Positions 49,327 through 58,246 of a stretch of 64,000 bases of DNA are shown piece after piece. The DNA comes from Methylobacterium aquaticum (GTDB lineage: Bacteria > Pseudomonadota > Alphaproteobacteria > Rhizobiales > Beijerinckiaceae): positions 2,927,001 to 2,991,000 of the forward strand of contig NZ_CP043627.1 in NCBI RefSeq assembly GCF_016804325.1, written 5' to 3'. The stretch's first letter is position 1, and every line of letters begins with the position of its first letter. The position numbers were made by a program, and so were the translations under genes. Under the pieces are notes generated by a model. That model saw only the letters and a program-made list of their open reading frames with translations. It made no database searches and was not told the DNA's origin.

Positions 49327-50793
49327 ATGCCGATCAACGTCCTGATGCCCGCCCTCTCGCCGACCATGGAGAAGGGCAACCTCGCCAAGTGGCTCAAGAA
49401 GGAGGGCGACACCGTCAAGTCGGGCGACATCCTGGCCGAGATCGAGACCGACAAGGCGACCATGGAGGTCGAGGCGGTCGACGAGGGCGTGCTCGCCAAG
49501 ATCGTGGTGCCGGAGGGCACCGCCGACGTGCCGGTCAACGACCTGATCGCCCTCATCGCCGAGGAGGGCGAGGACCCCAAAAGCGTGACGGCCGGGGGCA
49601 ACGGGCAGGACAAGGCGGCGAAGGCCGAGACGCCGCCGGCCGGCAACACGGAGGGCGGCAAGGCCGAGGGCGGAAAGCCCCGGGCGCCCGCCGGCAACGA
49701 GACGCCCGGCGGCGGCACGATGTCGTACGAGCGGGTCGACACCGCGCCGGAGGGCGCGCGACCGGCAGCGGCCGGCAAGCAGGAGGGCGGGCGCCTGTTC
49801 GCCTCACCGCTCGCCCGCCGCATCGCCAAGCAGGAGGGCCTCGACCTCGGTGCGGTGACGGGTTCGGGCCCGCACGGCCGGATCATCGAGCGCGACGTGC
49901 GCGCCGCCATCGAGGCCGGGACGGCCAAGGAAACGGGCCAAGGGACGGCCGGTGGGACGGCCAAGCCCGCCCCGCAAGCCGCCGCCCAGGAGGCCCCCGC
50001 CGCCAAGCCCGAGCCCGCACCAGCCCCGAAGCCCGCCGCCCCGCCCTCCGGCATGACCGCCAAGCAGGTGATGGGGATGTTCGAGCCGGGCTCCTTCGAG
50101 GAAGTCCCCCTCGACGGCATGCGCAAGACCATCGCCAAGCGCCTGGTCGAGTCGAAGCAGACCGTCCCGCATTTCTACCTCTCCCTCGACGTCGAGCTCG
50201 ACGCGCTCCTGGCCTTGCGCGAGCAGGTCAATGCCGGGGCCTCCAAGGACAAGGACGGCAAGCCGGCCTTCAAGCTCTCGGTCAACGACTTCGTCATCAA
50301 GGCGCTCGCGCTGGCGCTCCAGCGGGTGCCGGCGGCCAATGCCGTCTGGGCCGAGGACCGCATCCTGCGCTTCCGCCACTCCGATGTCGGCGTCGCAGTG
50401 GCGATCGACGGCGGGCTGTTCACCCCGGTGATCCGCCGCGCCGAGCAGAAGACCCTCTCGACCATCTCGGCCGAGATGAAGGATCTCGCCGCTCGCGCCC
50501 GCACCAAGAAGCTCAAGCCCGAGGAGTACCAGGGCGGCACCACCGCGGTGTCGAATCTCGGTATGTTCGGCATCAAGTCGTTCGGCGCGGTCATCAACCC
50601 GCCCCACGGCACCATCCTGGCGGTCGGCGCCGGCGAGGCCCGGGTGGTGGCGAAGAACGGCGCCCCCGCGGTGGTCCAGGCGATGACGGTGACGCTCTCC
50701 TGCGACCACCAGGTGGTCGACGGGGCGCTCGGCGCCGAATTGCTCGCGGCCTTCAAGGGGTTGATCGAGAACCCGATGGGTATGTTGGTGTAG
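49327..50793 (+). CDS. pdhC: Pyruvate dehydrogenase E2 component (dihydrolipoyl acetyltransferase)
   Basis: A 488-residue core subunit that transfers the acetyl group to CoA. Residues 1-78 form a lipoyl domain (lipoyl Lys about 43 in ETDKATME). The peripheral-subunit-binding domain is at about 157-192 ([21 protein letters not shown]). An Ala/Pro linker and a catalytic domain with DHQVVDGA near the end follow (His and Asp of the HxxxDG motif). Only one lipoyl domain is present, compensated by the one on PdhB. Confidence 0.96.
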   Translation: MPINVLMPALSPTMEKGNLAKWLKKEGDTVKSGDILAEIETDKATMEVEAVDEGVLAKIVVPEGTADVPVNDLIALIAEEGEDPKSVTAGGNGQDKAAKAETPPAGNTEGGKAEGGKPRAPAGNETPGGGTMSYERVDTAPEGARPAAAGKQEGGRLFASPLARRIAKQEGLDLGAVTGSGPHGRIIERDVRAAIEAGTAKETGQGTAGGTAKPAPQAAAQEAPAAKPEPAPAPKPAAPPSGMTAKQVMGMFEPGSFEEVPLDGMRKTIAKRLVESKQTVPHFYLSLDVELDALLALREQVNAGASKDKDGKPAFKLSVNDFVIKALALALQRVPAANAVWAEDRILRFRHSDVGVAVAIDGGLFTPVIRRAEQKTLSTISAEMKDLAARARTKKLKPEEYQGGTTAVSNLGMFGIKSFGAVINPPHGTILAVGAGEARVVAKNGAPAVVQAMTVTLSCDHQVVDGALGAELLAAFKGLIENPMGMLV

Positions 50794-50797
50794 CACT

Positions 50798-50910
50798 TTC
50801 CCCTCCCCCTTGTGGGGAGGGGGCAGGGGTGGGGGTGGTGCAGAAGGCACCGCTGAGCTTTCTCCGGCACCACCCCCACCCCTAGCCCCTCCCCACAAGG
50901 GGGAGGGGAA
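50798..50910. repeat. 113-base palindrome between pdhC and the DUF559 gene
   Basis: Near-perfect arms: CCCCTCCCCCTTGTGGGGAG followed by GGGGTGGGGGTGGTGC on the left, and the complement GCACCACCCCCACCCC then CTCCCCACAAGGGGGAGGGG on the right, around a 25-base centre. Within the operon it could act as an attenuator that lowers read-through from pdhC to lpd. It is a different sequence family from copies A and B. Confidence 0.8.
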
Positions 50911-50951
50911 GGCGTTCTACTTTCGTCCCGATCAGCGGAAGTGATTGCTCC

Positions 50952-51347
50952 ATGCCCTGGAACGGATCGCCCGATCAGTCGGCATCACCGCGGGCAAAAG
51001 CGAACGCCAAGGTCATGCGGCATGCCCTTACGCCAGCCGAGAAGCGGCTGTGGTGGCATCTGCGCCACCGGTTGCCGGTCGAGGGATCGCACTTCCGCCG
51101 GCAGGTCGCGCTCGGACCATACATCGCCGATTTCTGCTGTCTCGGAGCCCGGCTGATCGTCGAAGTCGATGGCGGCCAGCACGGCTTTCACAATCAGCAA
51201 ACCTATGATGCCGCGCGCACGGCCGCCCTCGAAGCGCGAGGCTTCCGGGTTCTGCGCTTCTCGAATGCGGATGTCATTCGCGCGATCGACAACACCCTCG
51301 ACACGATCATCGCTGCTTTGGCTGCCCCGCCCTCCCCGGAGACCTGA
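50952..51347 (+). CDS. DUF559 (Vsr-like) endonuclease-fold protein
   Basis: A 131-residue protein of the DUF559 family: RHALTPAEKRLWWHLRHR, SHFRRQVALGPYIADFCCLGARLIVEVDGGQH, and RFSNADVIR near the end. The D...E-x-D/H pattern (ADFCC, VEVDGGQH) matches the very-short-patch-repair nuclease fold. It is full length and ends one base before the lpd start codon, so it is translated in line with the pdh operon. Activity is unproven for the family. Confidence 0.85.
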   Translation: MPWNGSPDQSASPRAKANAKVMRHALTPAEKRLWWHLRHRLPVEGSHFRRQVALGPYIADFCCLGARLIVEVDGGQHGFHNQQTYDAARTAALEARGFRVLRFSNADVIRAIDNTLDTIIAALAAPPSPET

Positions 51348-52787
51348 ATGTCCGACACCTACGACGTCCTCATCATCGGCGCCGGTCCCGGCGGCTACGT
51401 GGCGGCGATCCGGGCAGCCCAGCTCGGCTTCAAGACGGCGGTGGTGGACCGCGAGCACTTAGGCGGCATCTGCCTCAACTGGGGCTGCATCCCCACCAAG
51501 GCGCTGCTGCGCTCGGCCGAGATCTACCACTACATGCAGCACGCCAAGGATTACGGCCTCTCAGCCGACAATGTCGGGTTCGACATCTCGGCGATCGTCA
51601 AGCGCTCGCGCGGCGTGTCGAGCCGGCTCAACGGCGGCGTCGGCATGCTGCTGAAGAAGAACAAGGTCGACGTGATCTGGGGCGAGGCGACGATCGAGGC
51701 AGCGCCGAAGGGCAACGAAGCCGGCCGGGTCGTGGTCAAGGAGACGAAGCGCGCCGAGGCCCCGAAGGGCGCCAAGGCCGCGGGCACCTACGGAGCCAAG
51801 CACATCATCGTGGCGACCGGCGCCCGGCCGCGGGCGATCCCGGGCATCGAGCCGGACAGACGCCAGATCTGGACCTATTACGAGGCGATGGTCCCGGAAA
51901 AGATGCCCAAGAGCCTGCTGGTGATGGGCTCGGGCGCGATCGGCATCGAGTTCGCCTCGTTCTACCGCACCATGGGCGTCGAGGTGACGGTGGTGGAGTT
52001 GCTGCCGCAGATCCTGCCGGTGGAGGACCACGAGATCGCCGCCCACGCCCGCAAGCGCTTCGAGAAGCAGGGCATTAAGATCCTCACCGGCGCCAAGGTG
52101 ACCAAGGTCGAGAAGGGCGCCGACGCGATCACCGCCACGGTCGAGACCGAGGGTGGGAAGACGCAAGGCATCACGGCCGAGATCCTGATCTCGGCGGTCG
52201 GCGTCGTCGGCAACATCGAGAATCTCGGCCTGGAGAAGCTCGGCGTGACCATCGAGCGCGGCATCGTCGCCACCGACGGGCTCGGGCGCACCGGCGTGCC
52301 GGGGATCTACGCCATCGGCGACGTCGCCGGCCCGCCGATGCTGGCCCACAAGGCCGAGCACGAGGGCGTGCTCTGCGTCGAGACCATCAAGGGCCTGCAC
52401 ACCCACCCGATGGACAAGGGCAAGATCCCGGGCTGCACCTACTGCCAGCCGCAGATCGCGTCCGTCGGCCTCACCGAGGCCAAGGCCAAGGAGCAGGGTT
52501 TCGATGTCCGGGTCGGCCGCTTCCCCTTCGCGGGCAACGGCAAGGCAATCGCGCTCGGCGAGCCCGACGGCCTGGTGAAGACGATCTTCGACCGCAAGAC
52601 CGGCCAGCTGCTCGGCGCCCACATGGTCGGGGCCGAGGTGACCGAGCTGATCCAGGGCTACGTCGTGGCGATGACCCTCGAGACCACCGAGGAAGAGCTG
52701 ATGCACACGGTCTTCCCGCATCCGACGCTCTCGGAGATGATGCACGAGAGCGTGCTCGACGCCTATGGGCGGGTGATCCACACCTAA
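51348..52787 (+). CDS. lpdA: Dihydrolipoyl dehydrogenase (E3)
   Basis: A 479-residue flavoprotein disulfide reductase that reoxidises lipoyl groups of the pyruvate dehydrogenase complex with NAD. FAD motif IIGAGPGGYVAAIRAAQLG, redox-active disulfide GGICLNWGCIPTK (about Cys40 and Cys45), NAD motif MGSGAIGIEFASFY, and the C-terminal HPTLSEMMHE with the catalytic His-Glu are all present. A short insert (EAPKGAKAAG, about 140-149) is slightly longer than in most E3 proteins. Last gene of the pdh operon. Confidence 0.96.
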   Translation: MSDTYDVLIIGAGPGGYVAAIRAAQLGFKTAVVDREHLGGICLNWGCIPTKALLRSAEIYHYMQHAKDYGLSADNVGFDISAIVKRSRGVSSRLNGGVGMLLKKNKVDVIWGEATIEAAPKGNEAGRVVVKETKRAEAPKGAKAAGTYGAKHIIVATGARPRAIPGIEPDRRQIWTYYEAMVPEKMPKSLLVMGSGAIGIEFASFYRTMGVEVTVVELLPQILPVEDHEIAAHARKRFEKQGIKILTGAKVTKVEKGADAITATVETEGGKTQGITAEILISAVGVVGNIENLGLEKLGVTIERGIVATDGLGRTGVPGIYAIGDVAGPPMLAHKAEHEGVLCVETIKGLHTHPMDKGKIPGCTYCQPQIASVGLTEAKAKEQGFDVRVGRFPFAGNGKAIALGEPDGLVKTIFDRKTGQLLGAHMVGAEVTELIQGYVVAMTLETTEEELMHTVFPHPTLSEMMHESVLDAYGRVIHT

Positions 52788-52883
52788 CCTCGCCTCTGCC
52801 CTTCCGGCAACGCAACCCAGCTTTGCCGCGAACCGGAATGCCGGGTTCGGTGTTGACCCGCCTGGAAGAGCCGGAGAGGTCGA

Positions 52884-53159
52884 ATGTCGTTGCCGTTGAT
52901 CTGCGCCGCCGCCCTGGCGGGAGCCGTCCTGCTCCTCGCGCCCACCGGCGCGAGTGCTCAGGGGACCGAGCGGCAGCGCCTGGCCTGCATGACCGACGCC
53001 ATGACGCTGTGCGCCGCCGACGTTCCCAACACGCGGCGCATCGAGCGCTGCCTGCGCCGCAACTATGCCAGCGTCAGCCCGCCCTGCCAGGGCGAGCTGG
53101 ATGCCGCCAGTGCCGCGTCGGGCCGCGACGCGGGCGGCGCCCCGCGGCAGGGTTACTGA
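52884..53159 (+). CDS. Small exported cysteine-rich protein
   Basis: A 91-residue protein with a signal peptide (1-25, ending ASA) and one cysteine-rich repeat (LACMTDAMTLCAADVP...IERCLRRNYASVSPPCQGEL), four cysteines that can make two disulfides. Similar short periplasmic proteins are common in Methylobacterium and Bradyrhizobium; no function is known. Confidence 0.7.
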   Translation: MSLPLICAAALAGAVLLLAPTGASAQGTERQRLACMTDAMTLCAADVPNTRRIERCLRRNYASVSPPCQGELDAASAASGRDAGGAPRQGY

Positions 53160-53198
53160 GCGTTTGTTCGACCTGATCGACAGTCTTGACCCCTCCTC

Positions 53199-53336
53199 GT
53201 CATTCCGGGGCCGCGAAAGCGGAGCCCGGAATCCAGACACTCGGGTGAGACAGGATCAAGCTGAATCGGATCCGCCTTCTTCTGAACTCTCAGCGGTTCC
53301 GGATTCCGGGCTCCGCTTTCGCGGCCCCGGAATGAC
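53199..53336. repeat. Palindromic intergenic repeat, family A, copy 7
   Basis: The best preserved copy of the GTCATTCCGGGGCCGCG type, with complementary closing arm CGCGGCCCCGGAATGAC. It lies between two genes on the same strand; the 53160-53523 gap has no gene. Confidence 0.88.
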
Positions 53337-53523
53337 TCGGTGGGTCCGATGTCTGTCGGGTTCGATCGCGCAGAGCCTGGGCGATTTCGTTTTCTCGAAA
53401 CGAAGCTCAATTTCCTGACCGTGCCGGCCCGGTGGCCTGAACCGGGACACCGCGCTAAGCTCCCTCGCCTGCGGCGCCGCCGGGATCAACCCGTCCGGTG
53501 ACCGCACGGACGGGAGGAAGACC

Positions 53524-53997
53524 ATGGAACGGACCGAGACCTGCTCGCGGCGCGTCCTGCTGGCCGGCATGACGATGGGGGCGATGGCGGCCCCGATACT
53601 CGGATCGGGCGCGGCCCGGGCCGCGGACGGGACCGAGGCGGTGGCCCAAAAACTCGAGGCCCTGCGGGTCGCGATCGTGGATGGCGACGCCAAGGCGCTC
53701 GATGCCCTCACCCACCCGCAGCTCAGCTACGGTCATTCGAGCGGGCGCAAGATCGAGACCAGGCCCCAGTTCATCGCCAGCCTCGCCGGCAAGACCAACT
53801 ACAAGTCGCTGACCTTCTCGGAGCCGTGGTTCCAGATCGTCGGCGACACCGCCACGGTCCGCCACGTCTGGGACGGCGCCGACATCCTGCCCAACGGCGA
53901 GACCGGCCGCTCCTACATCGCGGTGATGCAGGTCTGGCTGAAGGATGGCGACTGGCGGCTGCTGGCCCGGCAGAGCTGCCCGCTCAAGCCCGCCTGA
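53524..53997 (+). CDS. Exported SnoaL/NTF2-like (DUF4440) protein
   Basis: A 157-residue protein with a Tat-type signal (SRRVLLAGMTMGAMA, cleavage near ARA-A at about 34). An NTF2-fold DUF4440 domain follows: KLEALRVAIVDGDAKALDALTHPQLSYGHSSG and the closing VMQVWLKDGDWRLLARQS. Family members bind small ligands or act as isomerases; the substrate here is unknown. AGGAAG lies just upstream of ATG 53524. Confidence 0.8.
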   Translation: MERTETCSRRVLLAGMTMGAMAAPILGSGAARAADGTEAVAQKLEALRVAIVDGDAKALDALTHPQLSYGHSSGRKIETRPQFIASLAGKTNYKSLTFSEPWFQIVGDTATVRHVWDGADILPNGETGRSYIAVMQVWLKDGDWRLLARQSCPLKPA

Positions 53998-54119
53998 TCC
54001 CGCGCCCTCTCCCGGACGGTGATCCGGGAACGACGCTCAAGCTCGGGCGTTTTCGCTCGCCGCAACCGATGCCCGGTCGCGGCGAGGCGGGAGCGTGAGC
54101 TTTGCGGGCCGACCGGCAG

Positions 54120-54428
54120 GTGAGCACGATCAGGCTGGTCGTCGAGGCCATGCGCCTCGCGAGCAGCCTGGCGGTCAAGGAGATCACGCTGTTCTCCGAC
54201 GAGGTCGACCGGATCATCCGCGTCGTCTCGGGCTGGACCCTGTGGGGCGGCGCGATCCTGCTCTTTGCCTGCGTCAGCGGGTTCCTGCTGCTGATGGCCC
54301 TGGTGAAGGGGCTCGCCGCGCTGCTCGGGTCGGAGCCGATCGCGGCCGTGATCGGGGCGGCGCCCTTCGCCGTCATGGCCGTCCTGCTGACCGTCCGGGG
54401 GCTGCGGAAGATGGACATCCGGCGCTGA
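54120..54428 (+). CDS. Small membrane protein, holin-superfamily-like
   Basis: A 102-residue protein with an amphipathic N-terminal helix (RLVVEAMRLASSLAVKEITLFSDEVDRII) and two membrane segments (about 46-68 and 78-96). The pattern fits the phage-holin-like family PF07332 found as house-keeping membrane proteins. GTG 54120 was preferred; a TTG at 54102 is also in frame. No phage genes are near, so a lysis role is unlikely. Confidence 0.6.
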   Translation: MSTIRLVVEAMRLASSLAVKEITLFSDEVDRIIRVVSGWTLWGGAILLFACVSGFLLLMALVKGLAALLGSEPIAAVIGAAPFAVMAVLLTVRGLRKMDIRR

Positions 54429-54478
54429 TCGGGCCGGCCCCGCGGCGTAGCCTCACCCATGTGCTTCGAGCATGGCCG

Positions 54479-54620
54479 TTTTGCGCTGCAAACCGATTGC
54501 TTTGTGCGCTGCAGCATGAGAGAACGGAGTCGTACCGCAGCGATGGCGTCGCGGCGGTGCAGCCCTCTTTGGGCGTTTCCTCCCTAGACTTCGGGCCGCC
54601 TCGCAAGGGCGGCCTTTTTT
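54479..54620 (+). ncRNA. Possible small RNA or orphan regulatory region ending in a terminator
   Basis: Two copies of a TGCGCTGCA motif (in 54479-54492 and 54502-54516) are followed by about 80 bases without a gene and then a clear terminator. The motif pair resembles boxes of the PHB regulator PhaR, but no phasin gene follows. It could be a promoter plus short transcript. This region belongs to a 492-base gene-free stretch (54429-54920) that otherwise shows nothing. Confidence 0.3.
54594..54620 (+). terminator. Intrinsic terminator not assigned to a gene
   Basis: GGCCGCC (54594-54600) pairs with GGCGGCC (54608-54614) across a seven-base loop, followed by six T. The nearest plus-strand gene ends 165 bases upstream, so it may end a short non-coding transcript. 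Confidence 0.7.
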
Positions 54621-54920
54621 CTGTCCGGTCGGGGTCATAGCCGAGGCGGGCCCGGCCCGACAAGCACAATCGTGCCCTGTCGATCGCGGGATGGCACGAT
54701 CCTGCACGCAATCGGGCAGGCCGGGCGATCGCCCGCCGGCGCCATGCCTGCCGCCGCGCCGCTTCCCCACCCGCGACCGCCCAGTCCCATCGGGCACGGC
54801 ACCGGCCGGAAGCCGCGCCCGTGTCGACGGCGCCACAGGACCGCCTCATCCGCTCTGGTATGAGGGATGCTCCACCGCATGCCCCCATTTCCTGCCCCCA
54901 TCGAGAGTTCAGGACCCCGC

Positions 54921-55661
54921 ATGATCGTCGTCGAGGACACCACCGGTCCGAACGGGCCTCATCCCGTCCTGGCCGTGACCGGCCTGGCCCGCGAGGCGCG
55001 GCTGGCCGCCGGGCCGGGCGTGGCGACGGTGGGGGCCGGGGGCAATCCGGAGCGGTTGCGGGACGTGCTGAAGGGGCGCAGCGGCCCGGGCTGCCGGGCG
55101 GTGATGAGCATCGGCATCGCCGGCGGGCTCGATCCGGCCCTGGTGCCCGGCGACGTCGTGGTGGCGACTGGGGTCGTCTCGGCCGGGCGGCGCTTCGCGG
55201 CGCATGCGGAGGTGGTCGCGGCGCTCGCCCGCCGGCTGGCGGACGCGCCGGGGCGGGTGATCCAGGCGGATGTCGCGGGGGTGGAGGCGGCGGTGCTGTC
55301 GCCGCATGCCAAGGCGGTCCTGCATGCCGAGACCGGGGCTGCCGCGGTCGACATGGAGTCGCAGGTCGCGGCGGCCTTCGCGGAGTTCCACGGCCTGCCG
55401 TTCTGCGCCGTCAGGGTGGTGTGCGACCCGGCCGACCGCGCCCTGCCGGCGGCGATCGCCAAGGCCCTCAAGCCGGACGGCGAGCCCGATATCCTCGCCG
55501 TCCTGTCGGCTCTGGCGCGCCGGTCGGCGAGCGTGGGCGGGCTGGTGCGCCTCGCCCGCGACTCGTCGGCGGCCTTCGCCTCGTTAGGCCGCTGTCGCGC
55601 GCTTCTTGGCGTCGGCCTTGGCGTCCCGGATCTCGGACAGCTTCTGCGCGACGTTGCGTGA
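54921..55661 (+). CDS. hpnG: Hopanoid-associated nucleoside phosphorylase HpnG
   Basis: A 246-residue phosphorylase of the MTA/SAH nucleosidase fold (MSIGIAGGLDPALVPGDVVVAT, VDMESQVAAAFAEFHGLPFCAVRVVCDPAD). In hopanoid synthesis HpnG removes adenine from adenosylhopane, the HpnH product, leading towards bacteriohopanetetrol. ATG 54921 has AGGA six bases upstream; ATGs further upstream exist but lack family similarity. The last 26 codons overlap the convergent hpnH gene. Confidence 0.9.
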   Translation: MIVVEDTTGPNGPHPVLAVTGLAREARLAAGPGVATVGAGGNPERLRDVLKGRSGPGCRAVMSIGIAGGLDPALVPGDVVVATGVVSAGRRFAAHAEVVAALARRLADAPGRVIQADVAGVEAAVLSPHAKAVLHAETGAAAVDMESQVAAAFAEFHGLPFCAVRVVCDPADRALPAAIAKALKPDGEPDILAVLSALARRSASVGGLVRLARDSSAAFASLGRCRALLGVGLGVPDLGQLLRDVA

Positions 55662-56738
55662 GAACACGAACTCGGCCGGGCGCTGGTTCTCGAGGGAGAT
55701 CTCGGGAGCCATCTCGCCCTCGGTCTTGATCCCGCGGAGCGCATAGATCACCGGCTTCCACGGCTTCTTCACCGAGTCGACCACCGAGGACGCCTCGTAG
55801 CCCGAATGCACCATGCAGTCGGCGCACTTCTCGTAGTTGCCGGTGCCGTAGGAATCCCAGTCCGTGGTCTCCATCAGCTCCTTGAAGGTCTTGGCGTAGC
55901 CTTCGCCGAGCAGGTAGCACGGCTTCTGCCAGCCGAAGACCGTCCGGGTCGGGTTGCCCCACGGCGTGCAGTGGTAGGTCTGGTTGCCGGCCAGGAAGTC
56001 GAGGAACAGGCCCGACTGCTGGAAGGTCCACTTCTCGCGGCCCTTCTCCTTGCCGAGGCGGAACACGCCGCGGAACAGGTCCTTGGTGGCCCGGCGGTTG
56101 AGGAAGTGCTGCTGGTCGGGGGCGCGCTCGTAGGCGTAGCCGGGGGAGACGGTGATGCCGTCGATGCCCATCCGGGTCACGCTGTCGAAGAAGTCCGCGA
56201 TCTTGTCGGCCGAGGAGTTGTTGAAGAAGGTGCAGTTGATCGTGACCCGGAAGCCCATCTCCTTGGCCTTCTGGATCGCCGCCACCGCCTTGTCGTAGAC
56301 GCCGCGCTGGCACACCGACTGGTCGTGCATCTCCTTGTCGCCATCGAGATGGATCGACCAGGTGAAATACGGGCTCGGCTTGTACTGCGCGATCTTCTTC
56401 TCGAGGAGCAGCGCGTTGGTGCAGACGATCGCGAACTTCTTCTGGGCGATGATGCCCTCGACGATCTGCGGCAGGTCCTTGTGCAGCAGCGGCTCGCCGC
56501 CGGCGATGACCACCACGGGTGCGCCGCACTCGCGGACCGACTCGAGAGCTTCGTCGACCGGAAGGCGCTTGTTGAGGATCTCGTCCGGATAGTCGATCTT
56601 GCCGCAGCCTGCGCAGGCGAGATTGCACCGGAACAACGGCTCCATCATCATGACAAGCGGGTAGCGCTTGCGGCCGGTGAGGTGCTGCTTGAGGATGTAG
56701 CCGCCGATCTTCGCGACGTACCGGAGAGGAATGCCCAA
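55584..56738 (-). CDS. hpnH: Hopanoid radical-SAM enzyme HpnH
   Basis: A 384-residue radical-SAM protein that adds 5'-deoxyadenosine to diploptene, giving adenosylhopane, the first step of C35 hopanoid side chains. The cluster cysteines are 38, 42 and 45 (FRCNLACAGC). The HpnH-typical VIAGGEPLLH and a C-terminal Cys pair (KCADCM) follow. The start is TTG at 56738: it gives the standard GIPLRYVAK opening and has a perfect AAGGAG eight bases upstream. Its 3' end overlaps hpnG by 78 bases. Confidence 0.93.
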   Translation of the reverse strand: MGIPLRYVAKIGGYILKQHLTGRKRYPLVMMMEPLFRCNLACAGCGKIDYPDEILNKRLPVDEALESVRECGAPVVVIAGGEPLLHKDLPQIVEGIIAQKKFAIVCTNALLLEKKIAQYKPSPYFTWSIHLDGDKEMHDQSVCQRGVYDKAVAAIQKAKEMGFRVTINCTFFNNSSADKIADFFDSVTRMGIDGITVSPGYAYERAPDQQHFLNRRATKDLFRGVFRLGKEKGREKWTFQQSGLFLDFLAGNQTYHCTPWGNPTRTVFGWQKPCYLLGEGYAKTFKELMETTDWDSYGTGNYEKCADCMVHSGYEASSVVDSVKKPWKPVIYALRGIKTEGEMAPEISLENQRPAEFVFSRNVAQKLSEIRDAKADAKKRATAA

Positions 56739-56860
56739 GACCAAGGCTCCTTGTGTCGTGGTTCGTGTCGAGTGCTGTGCCAAGCGGGCTGATTAGCCCG
56801 AAAAGTGGCGGATTTCCAGCAAGCTAGGTTCGAAAGAGTCCAGGCTGGGTGCGTATCGGC

Positions 56861-57811
56861 CTAACTGTGGCCCAAACTCGACGGGAGCGGGAAGCTCGCG
56901 CTCTCGATAACGCCCGGAAGCGTGGAAATCCGCACGGGGGTGCGACGCTGCAGCGCAGCAATCACCTCGGCGATCACCACCTCGGGGGTCGAGGCGCCGG
57001 CGGTCAGGCCCAGCGTGCGCACGCCGTCTAGGGTGAGGCGCTCCAGATCCTCCGCCCCCTCGACGAGGTGGCTCGGCCGGCCGGTCTCGGCGGCGATCTC
57101 GCGCAGGCGGTTGCAGTTCGAGGAGTTCCTCGCGCCGACCACCAGGATCGCGTCGGCGACCTCGGCGAGCGCCCGCACGGCGGCCTGGCGGTTCTGGGTC
57201 GCGTAGCAGATGTCCCGGGTCTCGGGCCCGACGAGGTCGGGAAAGCGCCTGTGCAGGACCGCGATGATCGCCCGGGTGTCGTCGACGCCGAGCGTCGTCT
57301 GGGTGACGTAGGCGAGCGGCGTGCCGGCGGGCAGGTCGAGGCCTTCGGCGTCCGCCACGCTGCCGACGAGATGGACCGTGCCGTCGATCTGCCCGAGCGT
57401 CCCCTCGACCTCGGCATGGCCCGCATGTCCCACCAGGATCACCGTGCGCCCCTGCGCGGCGTAGCGGCGGCCCTGGGCGTGGACCTTGGCGACGAGCGGG
57501 CAGGTCGCGTCGACGACGGCCAGCCCCCGGCGGGCGGCCTCCGCCTCGACGGCCCGCGAGACGCCGTGGGCCGAGAAGATCGTGGTGGCGCCGTCGGGCA
57601 CCGCGTCGAGGCTCTCGACGAAGCGGGCGCCCTTAGCCTCGAGATCGGCGACGACGCGGCCGTTATGGACGATCGCGTGGCGGACATGGACCGCGGGATC
57701 GCCGCGGGCGAGCACCCGCTCGACGATGTCGACCGCCCGCACCACCCCGGCGCAGAAGCCCCGCGGCTGGGCCAGCACGAGGTCGATCCCGGTTTCCCGC
57801 TCTGCCGCCAC
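56861..57811 (-). CDS. ispH: 4-hydroxy-3-methylbut-2-enyl diphosphate reductase
   Basis: A 316-residue iron-sulfur enzyme making IPP and DMAPP in the last step of the MEP pathway. Its three cluster cysteines are visible in PRGFCAGV (Cys20), DATCPLV and SSNCNRL, with the His residues in VHNG and AHGVS and the ARNSSNC and GASTPE motifs. GTG 57811 follows AGGGGAACGG. It is upstream of hpnH on the same strand, linking isoprenoid supply to hopanoid synthesis. Confidence 0.95.
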   Translation of the reverse strand: MAAERETGIDLVLAQPRGFCAGVVRAVDIVERVLARGDPAVHVRHAIVHNGRVVADLEAKGARFVESLDAVPDGATTIFSAHGVSRAVEAEAARRGLAVVDATCPLVAKVHAQGRRYAAQGRTVILVGHAGHAEVEGTLGQIDGTVHLVGSVADAEGLDLPAGTPLAYVTQTTLGVDDTRAIIAVLHRRFPDLVGPETRDICYATQNRQAAVRALAEVADAILVVGARNSSNCNRLREIAAETGRPSHLVEGAEDLERLTLDGVRTLGLTAGASTPEVVIAEVIAALQRRTPVRISTLPGVIESASFPLPSSLGHS

Positions 57812-58246
57812 CCGTTCCCCTCGCGACGACGCCCTCGGGCCCCGTCCCTGCCGGGCCGGGCCCTTCCGGTCGCGAGATCTACGGTGCGGCCGGCGGCGGC
57901 GTAAAGCCGAGCCTGCTCGGGGGACGGGGCCGGCGCGGGCCGGCCGGATCGGGGATCCGTTTCGCGCCAATGCGTTGCAATCGGGCCTGCGGGTCATTAC
58001 CTAGCGCGCCACGGACGTTCCCCGGAGCGTTGCCGTGACGCCGATGCACCCCGTGACCATGGCCGTCGCCACCCCGCGCGCTATGTTGGTCCCGGCCGGT
58101 GCGGTCCTTGCAGGATCGCTTCTGCAAGGGAAGCCTCGGCAAGGGGCGCCTTGCACGGGAGATCGCCGTGGCAGGGCCGTCGGGCCGATCGTCAGGATTC
58201 CACCGGGCCGCCGCAGGGCCCGCGAGCTAGAGGCAGGCTTCGCATC
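57812..58246. other. Divergent intergenic region ispH / hpnN
   Basis: 435 bases between divergent starts. No gene was recognised. A perfect inverted repeat CCTTGCAG (58106-58113) / CTGCAAGG (58122-58129) with an eight-base spacer could be an operator or a leader hairpin of hpnN. CAAGGGGCGCCTTG (58139-58152) is a second small palindrome. Confidence 0.5.

Noticed and set aside
54120..54428. Prophage signal from the holin-like protein
   Set aside because: No other phage gene, integrase or attachment site is nearby; single-gene holin-like membrane proteins are common in chromosomes.
54440..54620. 6S RNA or SRP RNA gene
   Set aside because: The segment ends in a terminator, but I could not find the closing stem, central bubble or GNAR tetraloop features of these RNAs, so it is listed only as a possible small RNA.
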